The position numbers were made by a program, and so were the translations under genes. Positions 24,806-35,293 of a stretch of 64,000 nucleotides of DNA are shown piece by piece; positions within the stretch are counted from its first letter, which is position 1; each line of letters opens with the position of its first letter. A model generated the notes under the pieces. That model ran no database searches. It saw only the letters and a list, made by a program, of their open reading frames with translations, and was not told the DNA's origin. The DNA comes from Candidatus Thiodiazotropha sp. LNASS1 (GTDB lineage Bacteria; Pseudomonadota; Gammaproteobacteria; Chromatiales; Chromatiaceae), in the NCBI RefSeq assembly GCF_964212655.1, contig NZ_OZ156465.1, positions 3,596,001-3,660,000 of the forward strand, written 5' to 3'.

Positions 24806-25156
24806 GCAGTCCCCGTTGAAAATGTTTAGCTGTCAAAGATAGGATGAGCATCACACTGATTATAAGGACATATTTCAGAAATACTTCGGTATATTGAGAA
24901 TTTTGATCCAGAGACCGGTAAAAAAGTGATTTTCTTCAAAAAAACGGTTGATATGACGACACTGAGGATGTATTGCCACGCTGACTCGGCCACCCATACC
25001 CAAGCATAGCGGCTTGGATCACGGATTCTGTAATCGTGGCAATGTCAGCTGCCCCATTGTCAGGTATCATGCCATAGGCCATGAAATAACGTGAGCCATC
25101 GGGATGGTGATTGCATTCCCTCCCCAGACTAATCAGGAGACCTCAGGCAGGACTAT
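24806..25156. other. Divergent gap between kinase and yicC
   Basis: No ORF or dispersed repeat is seen in 351 bp. It holds a 9-bp perfect inverted repeat, ATTGCCACG (24972-24980) and CGTGGCAAT (25035-25043), flanked by GCTGAC/GTCAGC. AATCAGGAG near 25130 is probably part of the yicC ribosome site. Promoters for both divergent units should lie here but none is clear. Confidence 0.5.
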
Positions 25157-26023
25157 ATGATCAGCAGTATGACAGCCTTCGCACGGGAGGAGTATCGGGG
25201 TGACCTGGGTATCCTGAGCTGGGAAATCCGCTCAGTGAATCATCGCTATCTCGAGATGTTTTTACGCTTGCCCGAGGAGTTGAGGGTGCTTGAACCGATG
25301 ATACGGGAGCACATCAATGCCAGGCTCGGGCGGGGCAAGCTTGATATCAGCCTGAAATTCAAACCGGGCGGGGTGGCGGAAGCGGGATTGAGTGTCAACC
25401 AGCGCATGGTCCATCAGCTCGTGAATGCGGAACGGCAAATAGCCGATATAACCGGTCTGAATGAGAGTCTTCGCAGTGGAGACCTGCTGCGCTGGCCTGG
25501 TGTGCTTGAAGAGAACGAACAGGATTTGACCCCGGTTAAACAGCAGGCAATGGCGTTGTTGGAGACCACCATCGACAGCCTGATCGATAATCGCCTGCGG
25601 GAAGGGGAACGCCTTGGTGAGATTATCCGGCAGCGCTGCCGTAGCCTGAAGTTGCAGGTTGAGCAAGTGCGCGACCTGATGCCGGAGGTGCTGGATGGTT
25701 TTCGAAACCGGATCAGTGAACGCCTTTCAGAGGTATTGGATGAGATGGATGAGACCCGCTTGGAGCAGGAGATGGTAATCCTGGCGCAACGCCTCGACGT
25801 GGATGAGGAAATGGATCGCCTTGAAACCCACCTCGATGAAGTGGAGCGGGTGTTGGCGGCGGATGAACCCATCGGGCGAAGACTCGACTTTCTGATGCAG
25901 GAACTCAACCGTGAGGCCAATACGCTGACATCCAAGTCAACCAGCGTCGACGTGACCCGCGCCGCGGTGGAGATGAAGGTGTTGATCGAACAGATGCGTG
26001 AGCAGATCCAGAATATTGAATAA
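25157..26023 (+). CDS. yicC: YicC-family endoribonuclease
   Basis: The 288-residue protein starts MISSMTAFAREE, the conserved opening of the family, and continues with WEIRSVNHRYLEMFLRLPEELR, RGKLDISLKF, and the C-terminal DUF1732 block RRLDFLMQELNREANTLTSKS and VEMKVLIEQMREQIQNIE. YicC proteins are oligomeric RNases reported to act on RNA including the small RNA RyhB in E. coli. It precedes gmk in the same direction with a gap of about 56 bp, a frequent arrangement. Confidence 0.94.
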   Translation: MISSMTAFAREEYRGDLGILSWEIRSVNHRYLEMFLRLPEELRVLEPMIREHINARLGRGKLDISLKFKPGGVAEAGLSVNQRMVHQLVNAERQIADITGLNESLRSGDLLRWPGVLEENEQDLTPVKQQAMALLETTIDSLIDNRLREGERLGEIIRQRCRSLKLQVEQVRDLMPEVLDGFRNRISERLSEVLDEMDETRLEQEMVILAQRLDVDEEMDRLETHLDEVERVLAADEPIGRRLDFLMQELNREANTLTSKSTSVDVTRAAVEMKVLIEQMREQIQNIE

Positions 26024-26046
26024 ACCCGACATTGAGATACCAATAA

Positions 26047-26697
<651 letters not shown>

Positions 26698-27019
26698 TGT
26701 GGCTGTAACAGACACGCTGTCATGAAACTGTGAAGTACCCTGGACTGCGTGGCTGTTGCTGAGGTAAAGAAGGGTTGTTAAACCAAAAGTTTCTTGCACC
26801 TTAGTTATTTTTTATCTGAATAGGGGCGCTCATAATTTTGTCTTATGTATGGTAGGACCCTATCTCAAATTCAAGTTATCTACCCACATCTCAGGTAGTA
26901 GTCCACCTACCTAACTGTTTTTGATTCTCCACACAATACTTAAATTCGAGAGAGTTAAACTGTCTTGGCTCTGCAAATTGTGGGCTAAGGATATGCGAAC
27001 TGATTATGGAGGATTAGCT
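26698..27019. other. Gap upstream of tetraheme cytochrome
   Basis: No ORF is credible in 322 bp. AGGTAG (26893-26898) and CTACCT (26907-26912) form a dyad with 8 bp between, about 110 bp before the cytochrome start, and related TACC/GGTA words cluster around it. It is a possible regulator site. GGAGG at 27008-27012 is the ribosome site for ATG 27020. Confidence 0.4.
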
Positions 27020-28864
27020 ATGATTGCACAAAAACATCTGGGTGCAGCATTTGCGGCACTCATTCTATATGCTGGCTTGTCGTTTGCTACAAGCATTACA
27101 GAGAGCGACTCCACTCAACCGCGAGGATCTGTACCCGGCGTCAATGCCAACGGCCAAGTGTTGGATCCGATTATAGATGGTTTCAGAAACCCAGCCCGTT
27201 TTCCAAGCGTCTTTCACGACGATTGGGCAGGCAGCATCATGGCGCATGCCACCAGAGACCCCTCATTCTTTGCTGCGCTCAACGTGGCCAACCGGGACTA
27301 CATCAATCTGCTGGAACATGTTAGCCAGGGGGGCGATACTCCTCCATTGACCGACCTGGGCCTATCCACCGCCCTGGATCTCTTGGACAAGACTGAAGAG
27401 GAACAGGCCGTTGTGGGTGATTTCTGCCTTCGCTGCCACTCGCCTGTGGGTTGGTTGGAGGGTTTTTCCGAGCCGCCGAATGTCGCGGAGCCCCATCTGC
27501 GTGGCGACTTCTGGGGCGCGAGCCTGCAGGAGTTTTCACCGACCAGCGCCCAGGCCCCGGACCCGTTGCACAACAAGGATTCGGAAGGACATATGGATGG
27601 CATCACCTGCGATTTCTGTCATCGCGTGATCGACAACCAGAAAGATGCCGGCGGCATCAAGGCGGCAGGTAACGGTGGCATGTTCGTGACACCGTATGAG
27701 TTTTTTACTGTTAATCCGGAGTGGGAGGGTGGCATGCAGCCGGGTGGTCCGCGGGTCTTGGATCCCTTCCAGAGAGAGAGTGAACTCTGCGGTACCTGCC
27801 ATGAGGTGACCAATCCCTTTCTGATGACCCTGACCGATCCCGACGGTGATGGTACACCGGTCAATGTTCCCCATCCCATCGAACGCACCTATACCGAGTG
27901 GTACAACAGTGCTTTTCCTGATAAGGCAGAGGGTCGTTGCCAGGATTGCCATCGTCCGATGCGTTTCCCCGGTGCCCAGACCTGGATGCTCACTCATCTC
28001 GAACGGCTATGGGGTCCCATCGATCAGACCTGGACCAATCTCGGATATAACGTCACTTCCTCGCGGCAGGCCGCGCTGGATGCCCGGGTGTTGGATAACC
28101 TCGATTTCGTCGATGGTGCCACTGCCAGGATCAGTGTGGTCAACCAACCTGAGAGTCTTCGCCCTGGAGATACGGGCAGCGTCAAGTTCAGAATCACCAA
28201 CCTGACCGGGCATAAGCTACCCACCGGTTACGGTGAAGGGCGTCAGATGTGGCTGCATGTCAGGATCTGGACCAAGAGTGGCACTATCCTCGAAGATGGT
28301 GCGGTCGATCCGGTTAGCGGCGAGGTGCTGGTAGCCGATCACGATGATATCTTTGAGATGCACGCTCTGGCCGAAGGCTATGGAGATCTGCTTGACGAGG
28401 ACAGCGACGGCCTGGTTACCGAGCACGAAAAGGAGTTCCACTTCGTCCTCCTGAACAAGGTTGTGAAAGACAACCGGATACCACCGGAGGGATACGACAA
28501 GGCGGCCTACATGGCGCAGGGCGCCTTCATTATACCGGCGGACGAGTACGCTGACGGTCAGAACTGGGCCGACAGGGAATACACCTTCACCGTGCCGGCC
28601 AATTCCAGGGGCAATATCAAGCTGGAGGCGAAGCTGATGTACAAGACCTTCAGTAATCACTATGTGGATTTTCTGGCTGAAAAGGATAGCGAACCGACTG
28701 TCAGTAATGGCGGTCACGCCCGGGATCTCCCTACCGCCGGTTCTATGACCTCCAATCCACAGCACTGGGGAGAGGCTTTGAAGGAGATCTATGAAGTCTC
28801 GGGTAATGGACCCGCTGTGCAGTTCGCGAGAAAAAAGACCGAGATTGAACTCATCCGCGAATAA
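27020..28864 (+). CDS. Secreted multiheme (four CXXCH) cytochrome c
   Basis: The 614-residue protein starts at ATG 27020 behind GGAGG and has a signal peptide (IAQKHLGAAFAALILYAGLSFA). Four heme-binding sites are visible: CLRCH near residue 136, CDFCH near 197, CGTCH near 257 and CQDCH near 307. The C-terminal half has no heme motif and looks like a beta-rich domain (ARISVVNQPESLRPGDTGS, then RITNLTGHKLPTGYGEGRQM). It resembles the broad cytochrome c552/c554-like group found in periplasmic multiheme proteins, but I cannot name an enzyme. It stands alone with its own terminator, so it is an independent unit. A redox partner in anaerobic or sulfur metabolism is possible but unproven. Confidence 0.85.
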   Translation: MIAQKHLGAAFAALILYAGLSFATSITESDSTQPRGSVPGVNANGQVLDPIIDGFRNPARFPSVFHDDWAGSIMAHATRDPSFFAALNVANRDYINLLEHVSQGGDTPPLTDLGLSTALDLLDKTEEEQAVVGDFCLRCHSPVGWLEGFSEPPNVAEPHLRGDFWGASLQEFSPTSAQAPDPLHNKDSEGHMDGITCDFCHRVIDNQKDAGGIKAAGNGGMFVTPYEFFTVNPEWEGGMQPGGPRVLDPFQRESELCGTCHEVTNPFLMTLTDPDGDGTPVNVPHPIERTYTEWYNSAFPDKAEGRCQDCHRPMRFPGAQTWMLTHLERLWGPIDQTWTNLGYNVTSSRQAALDARVLDNLDFVDGATARISVVNQPESLRPGDTGSVKFRITNLTGHKLPTGYGEGRQMWLHVRIWTKSGTILEDGAVDPVSGEVLVADHDDIFEMHALAEGYGDLLDEDSDGLVTEHEKEFHFVLLNKVVKDNRIPPEGYDKAAYMAQGAFIIPADEYADGQNWADREYTFTVPANSRGNIKLEAKLMYKTFSNHYVDFLAEKDSEPTVSNGGHARDLPTAGSMTSNPQHWGEALKEIYEVSGNGPAVQFARKKTEIELIRE

Positions 28865-28891
28865 ATATCTCCCCAAGAGTAATTACTCTCT

Positions 28892-28919
28892 ACGCCTTGG
28901 TTGACCAGGGCGTTTTTTT
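28892..28919 (+). terminator. Rho-independent terminator after multiheme cytochrome
   Basis: ACGCCTTGG-TTGA-CCAGGGCGT forms a 9-bp stem with one mismatch and is followed by seven T residues, 27 bp after the stop codon. Confidence 0.9.
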
Positions 28920-29108
28920 GTAATTTTAAAAAATATTTGAAGAGGAACAGTATTGGCGAGGGTATCCGATTGCTTTCCCATTGACCTGTGTTGGATGCCT
29001 GATTCCTATTGACTTCATGGTTTCGGTAGTGCTTTTCCCATGTTGACGTTGAGCTGAAGGTAGGCGAACAGCTAAAATGGGTGCTTGTCTCCCTGACACA
29101 CGAACATA

Positions 29109-30461
29109 ATGACCAGAAAACTCTATATTAAAACCTTTGGCTGCCAGATGAACGAATACGACTCTTCGCGTATGGCGGACGGGCTGCGTGTGGCCGAAGG
29201 GCTGGAATTGACAGAGGAGCCTGAGGCGGCTGACGTGTTGCTGCTCAACACCTGCTCGATTCGCGAAAAGGCGCAGGAGAAGGTCTTCTCCCAGCTCGGC
29301 CGTTGGCGCCCCTGGAAGGAGAAAAATCCGCAACTGATCATCGGAGTCGGCGGCTGTGTGGCGAGCCAGGAGGGGGAGGCGATCCGTGAGCGGGCGCCCT
29401 ATGTGGATCTGGTATTCGGGCCCCAGACCCTGCACCGGCTGCCGCAGATGATCCGTCAGGCCCGTGCCCAACAGGCCCCGGTTGTGGACGTCTCCTTCCC
29501 CGAGATCGAGAAGTTCGACCGGCTTCCTGACCCCTGCGCCGAAGGGCCCACCGCCTATGTTTCGGTGATGGAGGGGTGTTCAAAATATTGCACCTATTGC
29601 GTGGTCCCCTTTACCCGCGGCGAAGAGATCAGCCGACCCTTCGACGACGTCATCGCCGAGGTGGCGGGACTGGCGGCCCAGGGAGTGCGCGAGATCAATC
29701 TGCTGGGGCAGAACGTCAATGCCTACCGGGGCGAAATGACCGACGGCGAGGAGGCCGACCTGGCTTTGTTGATCGAATACGTGGCGGCGGTGAAAGGGAT
29801 TGAACGGATTCGTTTCACCACCTCTCACCCGGTGGAGTTTTCGGACTCGCTGATCGAAGTCTACGGCCAGGTGCCGGAGCTGGTCAGCTTTCTCCACCTG
29901 CCGGTGCAGTCGGGTTCCGATCGTGTGCTGGCGATGATGAAACGGGGCCACATGGCCATTGAATACAAGGCCAAGATACGCCGTTTGCGGGAGGTTCGGC
30001 CCGATATCACCATCTCATCCGATTTTATCGTCGGCTTCCCCGGCGAGACTGAGGAGGACTTCGAGGCAACCCTGCAACTGATCGAAGAGGTTGGCTTTGA
30101 CCACTCCTACAGCTTCATCTTCAGTCGCCGCCCCGGTACCCCGGCAGCCGACCTGCAGGACGATGTACCGTTGGCGGTCAAACAGCAGCGGCTGGAGCGT
30201 TTGCAGCAGTTGGTCAATAGCCAGGCTCAAGGTATCAGTCGCCGGATGGTCGGTACTGTACAGCGCATACTGGTGGAACGGCCGGCGAAGAAGAACCCGG
30301 CTCAACTGGCAGGACGCACCGAGAACAACCGGGTGGTGAATTTCGATGGCCCCATTGAATTGATCGGTCAATTTGTCGAGGTGCGGATTACCGAAGCGCT
30401 ACCGAATTCCTTAAGGGGCGAGTGGTTGCAACCCGCGAACGATAGAGCGGCAAACGCCTAG
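29109..30461 (+). CDS. miaB: tRNA-2-methylthio-N6-dimethylallyladenosine synthase MiaB
   Basis: The 450-residue radical-SAM methylthiotransferase adds a methylthio group to position 37 of tRNAs that read codons starting with U. The N-terminal UPF0004 domain ([35 protein letters not shown]) carries three Cys for the auxiliary cluster. The radical-SAM site is [20 protein letters not shown], and a TRAM domain closes the protein. ATG 29109 gives the standard N-terminus. It leads the miaB-ybeZ-ybeY-lnt series. Confidence 0.97.
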   Translation: MTRKLYIKTFGCQMNEYDSSRMADGLRVAEGLELTEEPEAADVLLLNTCSIREKAQEKVFSQLGRWRPWKEKNPQLIIGVGGCVASQEGEAIRERAPYVDLVFGPQTLHRLPQMIRQARAQQAPVVDVSFPEIEKFDRLPDPCAEGPTAYVSVMEGCSKYCTYCVVPFTRGEEISRPFDDVIAEVAGLAAQGVREINLLGQNVNAYRGEMTDGEEADLALLIEYVAAVKGIERIRFTTSHPVEFSDSLIEVYGQVPELVSFLHLPVQSGSDRVLAMMKRGHMAIEYKAKIRRLREVRPDITISSDFIVGFPGETEEDFEATLQLIEEVGFDHSYSFIFSRRPGTPAADLQDDVPLAVKQQRLERLQQLVNSQAQGISRRMVGTVQRILVERPAKKNPAQLAGRTENNRVVNFDGPIELIGQFVEVRITEALPNSLRGEWLQPANDRAANA

Positions 30462-30470
30462 GACTCACGC

Positions 30471-31445
30471 TTGGCTGAACATCCCGAATCCCTGGATCTG
30501 CTCCTCGAACCCGCCGACAACGAAAGGCTGGCCAATCTGTGCGGTCAGCTTGATGAGCATCTGCGCCATATAGAGGGCCGCCTTGGCATCGAGATCAACA
30601 ATCGTGGAAATCGCTTCCGCCTGATCGGGGAGCGCCCCTCGATTCAGGCGGGCGAACGGGTGATATTGGATCTCTACCGCGCCACGACGAGCGAAATACT
30701 CGATTCGCAACGGGTCCACCTCTATCTGCAGGAGGCGGGTGTGGATGAGCTGTTGGAGCAGAAGTCGACGAACGATCTGCCTGAGACTGTGATCAAGACA
30801 AGGCGCGGATTGGTTCGGCCGCGCGGGGCGAATCAGAAAGAGTACCTGCACAAGGTATTGACCCATGATATCAATTTCGGCGTCGGACCGGCGGGTACCG
30901 GCAAGACCTATCTCGCCGTCGCCAGTGCGGTGGACGCGCTGGAACGTGATCAGGTTAGACGCATCCTGTTGGTCAGGCCCGCCGTGGAGGCGGGAGAGCG
31001 GCTCGGCTTCCTGCCCGGTGATCTGGCGCAGAAGATAGATCCCTATCTGAGACCCCTCTACGACGCCCTCTACGAGATGCTCGGTTTCGAAAAAGTGGCG
31101 AAGCTGGTGGAACGCAATGTCATAGAGATCGCCCCCCTGGCCTATATGCGAGGCCGTACCTTGAATGAGTCGTTCGTTATTCTGGACGAGGCGCAGAACA
31201 CCACGCCGGAACAGATGAAGATGTTTCTTACCCGTATCGGTTTTGGTTCAACCGCGGTGATCACGGGTGATGTGACACAGATCGATCTGCCCCGTGGTCA
31301 ACAGTCCGGGTTGCGCCAGGTCACGGAAGTGCTGGCCCATGTGGAGGGGATCAGTTTTACCTTCTTCAATGCCAGGGACGTTGTGAGGCATCCGGTGGTT
31401 CAACGGGTTGTACGCGCTTACGATGAGTTTGACCGCAAGGGTTGA
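30471..31445 (+). CDS. ybeZ: PhoH-like ATPase YbeZ
   Basis: The 324-residue protein has a PhoH domain with the P-loop [17 protein letters not shown], Walker [21 protein letters not shown] and the terminal block [17 protein letters not shown]. YbeZ is a putative RNA helicase or NTPase that works with YbeY in rRNA maturation. The start is TTG at 30471, 9 bp after miaB, giving [14 protein letters not shown] as in relatives. It is followed 4 bp later by ybeY. Confidence 0.94.
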   Translation: MAEHPESLDLLLEPADNERLANLCGQLDEHLRHIEGRLGIEINNRGNRFRLIGERPSIQAGERVILDLYRATTSEILDSQRVHLYLQEAGVDELLEQKSTNDLPETVIKTRRGLVRPRGANQKEYLHKVLTHDINFGVGPAGTGKTYLAVASAVDALERDQVRRILLVRPAVEAGERLGFLPGDLAQKIDPYLRPLYDALYEMLGFEKVAKLVERNVIEIAPLAYMRGRTLNESFVILDEAQNTTPEQMKMFLTRIGFGSTAVITGDVTQIDLPRGQQSGLRQVTEVLAHVEGISFTFFNARDVVRHPVVQRVVRAYDEFDRKG

Positions 31446-31449
31446 TTCG

Positions 31450-31917
31450 ATGGACAAGCTGATGGTGGAGATACAACAGGTCGCGGTGGCATCCGGTGAC
31501 CTGCCCACGGAGGATGAGTTCAGGCGGTGGGTGGAGGCGGCGTTGCCACAGGATCACGATCCCATGGAAATGGTGATTCGCCTGGTGGATGAAGAGGAGA
31601 GCCGCCGACTCAACCGTGATTTCAGGGGTCAGGATAAATCCACCAATGTACTCTCTTTTCCGTTTGAGGCCCCCGTCGAAGTACCCCTGCCGCTGCTGGG
31701 AGATCTGGTGATCTGTGTTCAGGTCGTGGCGCGGGAAGCGGTTGAACAGGGAAAGGATCCACACGCTCACTGGGCCCACATGGTGGTTCACGGGGTACTG
31801 CATCTGCTGGGGTATGACCACCAGAACGCTGCTGAAGCTGAGCGGATGGAGCAACTGGAGCGTGACATCCTGCACAGCTTGCACTTCACTGATCCCTACA
31901 AAGATGAGGTGCGATGA
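31450..31917 (+). CDS. ybeY: Endoribonuclease YbeY
   Basis: The 155-residue zinc metalloenzyme takes part in 16S rRNA 3'-end maturation and ribosome quality control. The metal site is [20 protein letters not shown] with three His. The upstream fold signatures are [18 protein letters not shown] and [14 protein letters not shown] 31450 lies 4 bp after the ybeZ stop; an in-frame start at 31408 would overlap ybeZ. The usual next gene ybeX (corC) is missing; lnt follows directly. Confidence 0.95.
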   Translation: MDKLMVEIQQVAVASGDLPTEDEFRRWVEAALPQDHDPMEMVIRLVDEEESRRLNRDFRGQDKSTNVLSFPFEAPVEVPLPLLGDLVICVQVVAREAVEQGKDPHAHWAHMVVHGVLHLLGYDHQNAAEAERMEQLERDILHSLHFTDPYKDEVR

Positions 31918-31977
31918 ACCGTGAATCTTGACTTTGCCACGCCTGTTCCCAAACCGGCATAACATACGGATCTGATC

Positions 31978-33513
31978 TTGCCGATAAGCTTAAAGCAAAC
32001 CCTACCGGTTTTCCTGCGTTATCCGAATCTTCTGGCCCTGGCGGCAGGTGGTATCACGACGCTGGCATACGCGCCGTTCAATGTCTGGATTATGGCGCTG
32101 GCCGGGCCCGCCGTGCTTTTCGTGTTGTGGCTGGAGCGACCTCATCTCTGTGTCAAGACAGGCTTTGTGTATGGACTGGGTCTGATGGGCAGTGGTGTAT
32201 CATGGCTGCATGTCAGTATCGCCCAGTTTGGGGATCTCGGCTGGCTTTTCCCCCTTGTTGTGACCCTTGTATTCATTGTCCTGATGGCGCTCTATTATGC
32301 CTGCCTGGGTTGGTTGGCGGGGCGCTTCCGGACTACCCGGAGTCAATCGCTGATACTGCTCTATCCCGCTCTGTGGGTGTTGCTGGAGTGGCTGCGGGGT
32401 TGGTTTCTGACCGGCTTTCCCTGGTTGCAGATAGGCTATTCGCAAATCGATTCCCCACTGGCGGGATATGGACCGCTGCTGGGTGTGTTGGGGATCAGCT
32501 GGATGGTGCTTGTTACAACGGGCCTGTTGCTCTCCCTGACAACCCCCACGCGCTATCGGCTCGGTTATCTGAGCGCGGCGGTGTTGATCTGGGTGGCGGG
32601 CTGGATGGGGACAAGGATCGACTGGAGTCAGCCGATAGGAGCGCCGATCAGGGTTGCCCTGATTCAGGGGAATATACCGCAAGCGGAAAAATGGCTGCCT
32701 GAACAGTTGCTGCCCAGCTTGGTGTTGTACGCCAACAAGACCAAGGAGAACTTTGATCGTGATCTTATCGTCTGGCCCGAGACGGCGGTCTCGGCGTTTC
32801 AGTTCCAGGTGGATGACGCCTTTATCCGCCCCCTTGAAAACACGGTTAAAAAACACCAGACGCACCTGGTATTCGGAGTCGTGCAGATGGATCAGGAGCG
32901 GAAGCATTATTTCAATGCCATGGTGGCCCTGGGTAATGAGGAGCGCGATCACTACTATAAAAGCCATCTGGTGCCCTTCACCGAGTATCTGCCGTTGAAG
33001 GGCATACTCTGGCCGCTGATCGATCTGTTCACCATTCCGATGTCGGATTTCAGCACAAGGGAGGAAGCCAAGCCGATAATGCGGGTCGGTGATTATCTCG
33101 CGGGACTTTCGATCTGTTATGAAGACGCCTTCGGCAGCGAGATGATCGAGGCCCTGCCGGAAGCGGCATTTCTGATCAATGCCAGCAATGATGCCTGGTT
33201 CGGCAAGTCACTGGCGCCCTATCAGCATCTGCAGATCGCGAGGATGCGGGCGTTGGAGACCGGACGCTATCTGCTGCGTTCCACCAATACAGGAATCTCA
33301 GCCATTATCGGACCAGGCGGTGACATCCTGGCGGCGTCACCGCTGTTGGAGGTCGATGTATTAAAGGGGGAGATTCTGCCCCTGGAGGGTGTCACACCCT
33401 ATGCAAAATACGGTAATCTTTCCGTACTTGCTCTGATGCTGCTCGCGATTATCGCAGGATTTCCCTGCCGATATTCAATACTCGGGGATCGCTGCGGCAG
33501 GTCTCGGGAGTGA
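31978..33513 (+). CDS. lnt: Apolipoprotein N-acyltransferase
   Basis: The 511-residue inner-membrane enzyme adds the third acyl chain to lipoproteins. Six or so N-terminal helices are followed by a nitrilase-fold periplasmic domain. The catalytic triad is visible as Glu in VWPETAVSAF (about residue 265), Lys in YYKSHLVPFTEYLP (about 328) and Cys in LSICYEDAFG (about 380). The start is TTG 31978; no better ATG lies nearby. The 3' end overlaps a convergent small lipoprotein gene by 39 bp. Confidence 0.95.
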   Translation: MPISLKQTLPVFLRYPNLLALAAGGITTLAYAPFNVWIMALAGPAVLFVLWLERPHLCVKTGFVYGLGLMGSGVSWLHVSIAQFGDLGWLFPLVVTLVFIVLMALYYACLGWLAGRFRTTRSQSLILLYPALWVLLEWLRGWFLTGFPWLQIGYSQIDSPLAGYGPLLGVLGISWMVLVTTGLLLSLTTPTRYRLGYLSAAVLIWVAGWMGTRIDWSQPIGAPIRVALIQGNIPQAEKWLPEQLLPSLVLYANKTKENFDRDLIVWPETAVSAFQFQVDDAFIRPLENTVKKHQTHLVFGVVQMDQERKHYFNAMVALGNEERDHYYKSHLVPFTEYLPLKGILWPLIDLFTIPMSDFSTREEAKPIMRVGDYLAGLSICYEDAFGSEMIEALPEAAFLINASNDAWFGKSLAPYQHLQIARMRALETGRYLLRSTNTGISAIIGPGGDILAASPLLEVDVLKGEILPLEGVTPYAKYGNLSVLALMLLAIIAGFPCRYSILGDRCGRSRE

Positions 33514-33732
33514 AAGCGCGTCCAACTCATCAAGCCGCTGTTGATATTCCAGCTCCTCATAACGTAACAATTCATGCAGTTGATGGATCACCATCTCTTC
33601 CGCGCTCCAGTCAGAAGAGGCTACTGGATGTGTCGACGTGGATGTATCGCAGCCGATCAGGCAAAACAGTAGAATAAGATGTACTCCGACAGTATGGTGG
33701 ATTATCGTTGGAAGGTTGTTTCGATTGTGCAT
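33475..33732 (-). CDS. Small predicted lipoprotein
   Basis: The 85-residue frame has an N-terminal hydrophobic stretch and a lipobox LIGC near residue 28, followed by a Ser/Thr-rich linker and a short acidic helix (EEMVIHQLHELLRYEELEYQ). It overlaps the 3' end of lnt by 39 bp on the other strand. No family is recognised and the ribosome site is weak, so it is likely but not certain to be real. Its lipobox makes it a possible client of the adjacent Lnt. Confidence 0.5.
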   Translation of the reverse strand: MHNRNNLPTIIHHTVGVHLILLFCLIGCDTSTSTHPVASSDWSAEEMVIHQLHELLRYEELEYQQRLDELDALSLPRPAAAIPEY

Positions 33733-33811
33733 GGTTGTGTTTAAGGATGGTTTCAGGGCTAAGTATAGGCCCTGACACAGCCCGTTTTTTTAGATAATTT
33801 ACATTAAAAAT

Positions 33812-34585
33812 ATGATGAAGAAATGTATCTTGATAACCGGCGCATCCTCCGGATTTGGTGAGGCTTGTGCACGTCGATTCGCCGCCGCCGGTAGTGACCT
33901 GGTGTTATGTGCCAGGCGCCTGCAGCGGTTGGAGACATTGGTATCGTCACTCCCATCGTCATGTCGTGTCCATGTACAGCAGTTGGATGTGACTGATCGA
34001 AAAGGCGTAGAGGCATTCGTCGATCAACTCCCGGATGATTTCAGGGAAATCGATGTTTTGGTGAACAATGCCGGACTCGCTCTGGGTCTGGAACCGGCCC
34101 ATGAATCCAATCTCGATGATTGGGAGACCATGGTCGACACCAATATCAAAGGCTTGATGGGTATGACCCGCCAGATTCTGCCGGGAATGGTGGCGAGGAG
34201 ACGTGGTCATATTGTGAATATCGGTTCGGTGGCGGGCAGCTGGCCCTATCCGGGCGGCAATGCCTACGGTGCCAGCAAGGCCTTCGTTCAGCAGTTCTCA
34301 CGGGGTTTGCGTGCCGATCTGCTGGGTACCCCCGTGCGTGTCAGCAACATCGAACCCGGTTTGGCGGAAACTGAATTCTCCCTGGTGCGTATGAAGGGTG
34401 ATGCGCAGAAGGCCGGGGATGTCTATACCGAAACCCATCCTCTTTGTGCCGAGGACATCGCCGAGATCGTCTATTGGGTGACTTCGCTTCCGCCTCACGT
34501 GAACGTAAATGCCTTGGAGGTGATGCCGGTGTGTCAGGCATGGAATCCGCTGGCGGTCGACCGCACACTCGGTAACGAGGTTTGA
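33812..34585 (+). CDS. ydfG: NADP-dependent SDR, YdfG-like 3-hydroxy acid dehydrogenase
   Basis: The 257-residue short-chain dehydrogenase has the cofactor motif GASSGFGEACARRFA, the Arg pair CARRLQRLE that favours NADP, the structural motif VNNAGLALG, and the active-site Ser with YGASKAFVQQFS (Tyr and Lys). The block LEPAHESNLDDWETMVDTNIK and the C-terminal NALEVMPV resemble E. coli YdfG, which oxidises L-allo-threonine, 3-hydroxy acids and malonic semialdehyde. Start is ATG 33812 or the adjacent ATG 33815. It is a lone gene with a family B repeat behind it. Confidence 0.92.
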   Translation: MMKKCILITGASSGFGEACARRFAAAGSDLVLCARRLQRLETLVSSLPSSCRVHVQQLDVTDRKGVEAFVDQLPDDFREIDVLVNNAGLALGLEPAHESNLDDWETMVDTNIKGLMGMTRQILPGMVARRRGHIVNIGSVAGSWPYPGGNAYGASKAFVQQFSRGLRADLLGTPVRVSNIEPGLAETEFSLVRMKGDAQKAGDVYTETHPLCAEDIAEIVYWVTSLPPHVNVNALEVMPVCQAWNPLAVDRTLGNEV

Positions 34586-34659
34586 ATATAAAAACACACA
34601 AACTGTGCGCAATGGGAATAGGATGGTAGCCATGCTCATTGTCATGCCATTCGCGATAG

Positions 34660-34688
34660 TTTGCATTGATTGGCGTCCATTTGCGACC
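34660..34688 (+). repeat. Family B repeat end, solo
   Basis: TTTGCATTGATTGGCGTCCA followed by TTTGCGACC is a diverged copy of the end seen at 36914-36940. It lies between ydfG and the small membrane protein gene; no partner in inverted orientation is visible in this gap. Confidence 0.6.
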
Positions 34689-34792
34689 TGTTCCTCGTCA
34701 GGTTGTCACCCCCTTGATGAGGGAGAGAGCCTCGAGAAAAAGAGTGGTGAGTCTGACCGCCAATTGATCAGTGAAGCGAGGTTGCAAGCTTG

Positions 34793-35293
34793 ATGGCCCT
34801 GTTGAAAAGTGCGGTCGATCTCTGCCTGTTACGCAGTGCACCCCAGGATTTACCTGCCTCGATCCATCTACTCTGGTTATTGATACTATTGAACCTGCTG
34901 GTCGGTACGGCGATGGTTTTGGATGGGCGGTTGGGACTGTTTCGCGCCGTTTTGGAGAACCTGTTCGGTCTGGCGCTGATGCTGGGTGTACTCACCGCGG
35001 CCCTGAGCATGAGAAGCCGGTTGCCGCGTTTCATTCAGACAGCCAGCGCGACGCTGCTCAGCGGTCTGCTGTTGAGCCTTCTCGCGCTACCCTTGGTAGC
35101 ATGGAGGCATCGCAGTGAATCGAGCGAGTCGGAACTTTTGTTGCTGGTACTGTTCGTCTGGAGCATCGTGGTACTTGGCCACATTCTTCGTCATGCATTC
35201 GAGATCAGCCTGAACCTGGGTATTGGCTTTGCACTGCTCTATACCCTCATGGCCTGGAGTATCATGAGTCATCTGTTTCCGGTTGCTGTCTGA
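34793..35293 (+). CDS. Four-helix membrane protein of unknown function upstream of mpl
   Basis: The 166-residue protein has hydrophobic segments near residues 24-45, 58-76, 85-103 and 118-160, and no recognised domain. The middle contains WRHRSESSESELLLL and the last segment HAFEISLNLGIGFALLY resembles Yip1-like or MARVEL-like small membrane proteins only weakly. ATG 34793 is used; a TTG precedes it. Its TGA overlaps the ATG of mpl by one base, so it is translated with mpl. A cell-envelope role is inferred only from that link. Confidence 0.75.
   Translation: MALLKSAVDLCLLRSAPQDLPASIHLLWLLILLNLLVGTAMVLDGRLGLFRAVLENLFGLALMLGVLTAALSMRSRLPRFIQTASATLLSGLLLSLLALPLVAWRHRSESSESELLLLVLFVWSIVVLGHILRHAFEISLNLGIGFALLYTLMAWSIMSHLFPVAV

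Noticed and set aside
26698-27019. Expected rpoZ gene after gmk
   Set aside because: No frame resembling the omega subunit is present; the gap is non-coding.
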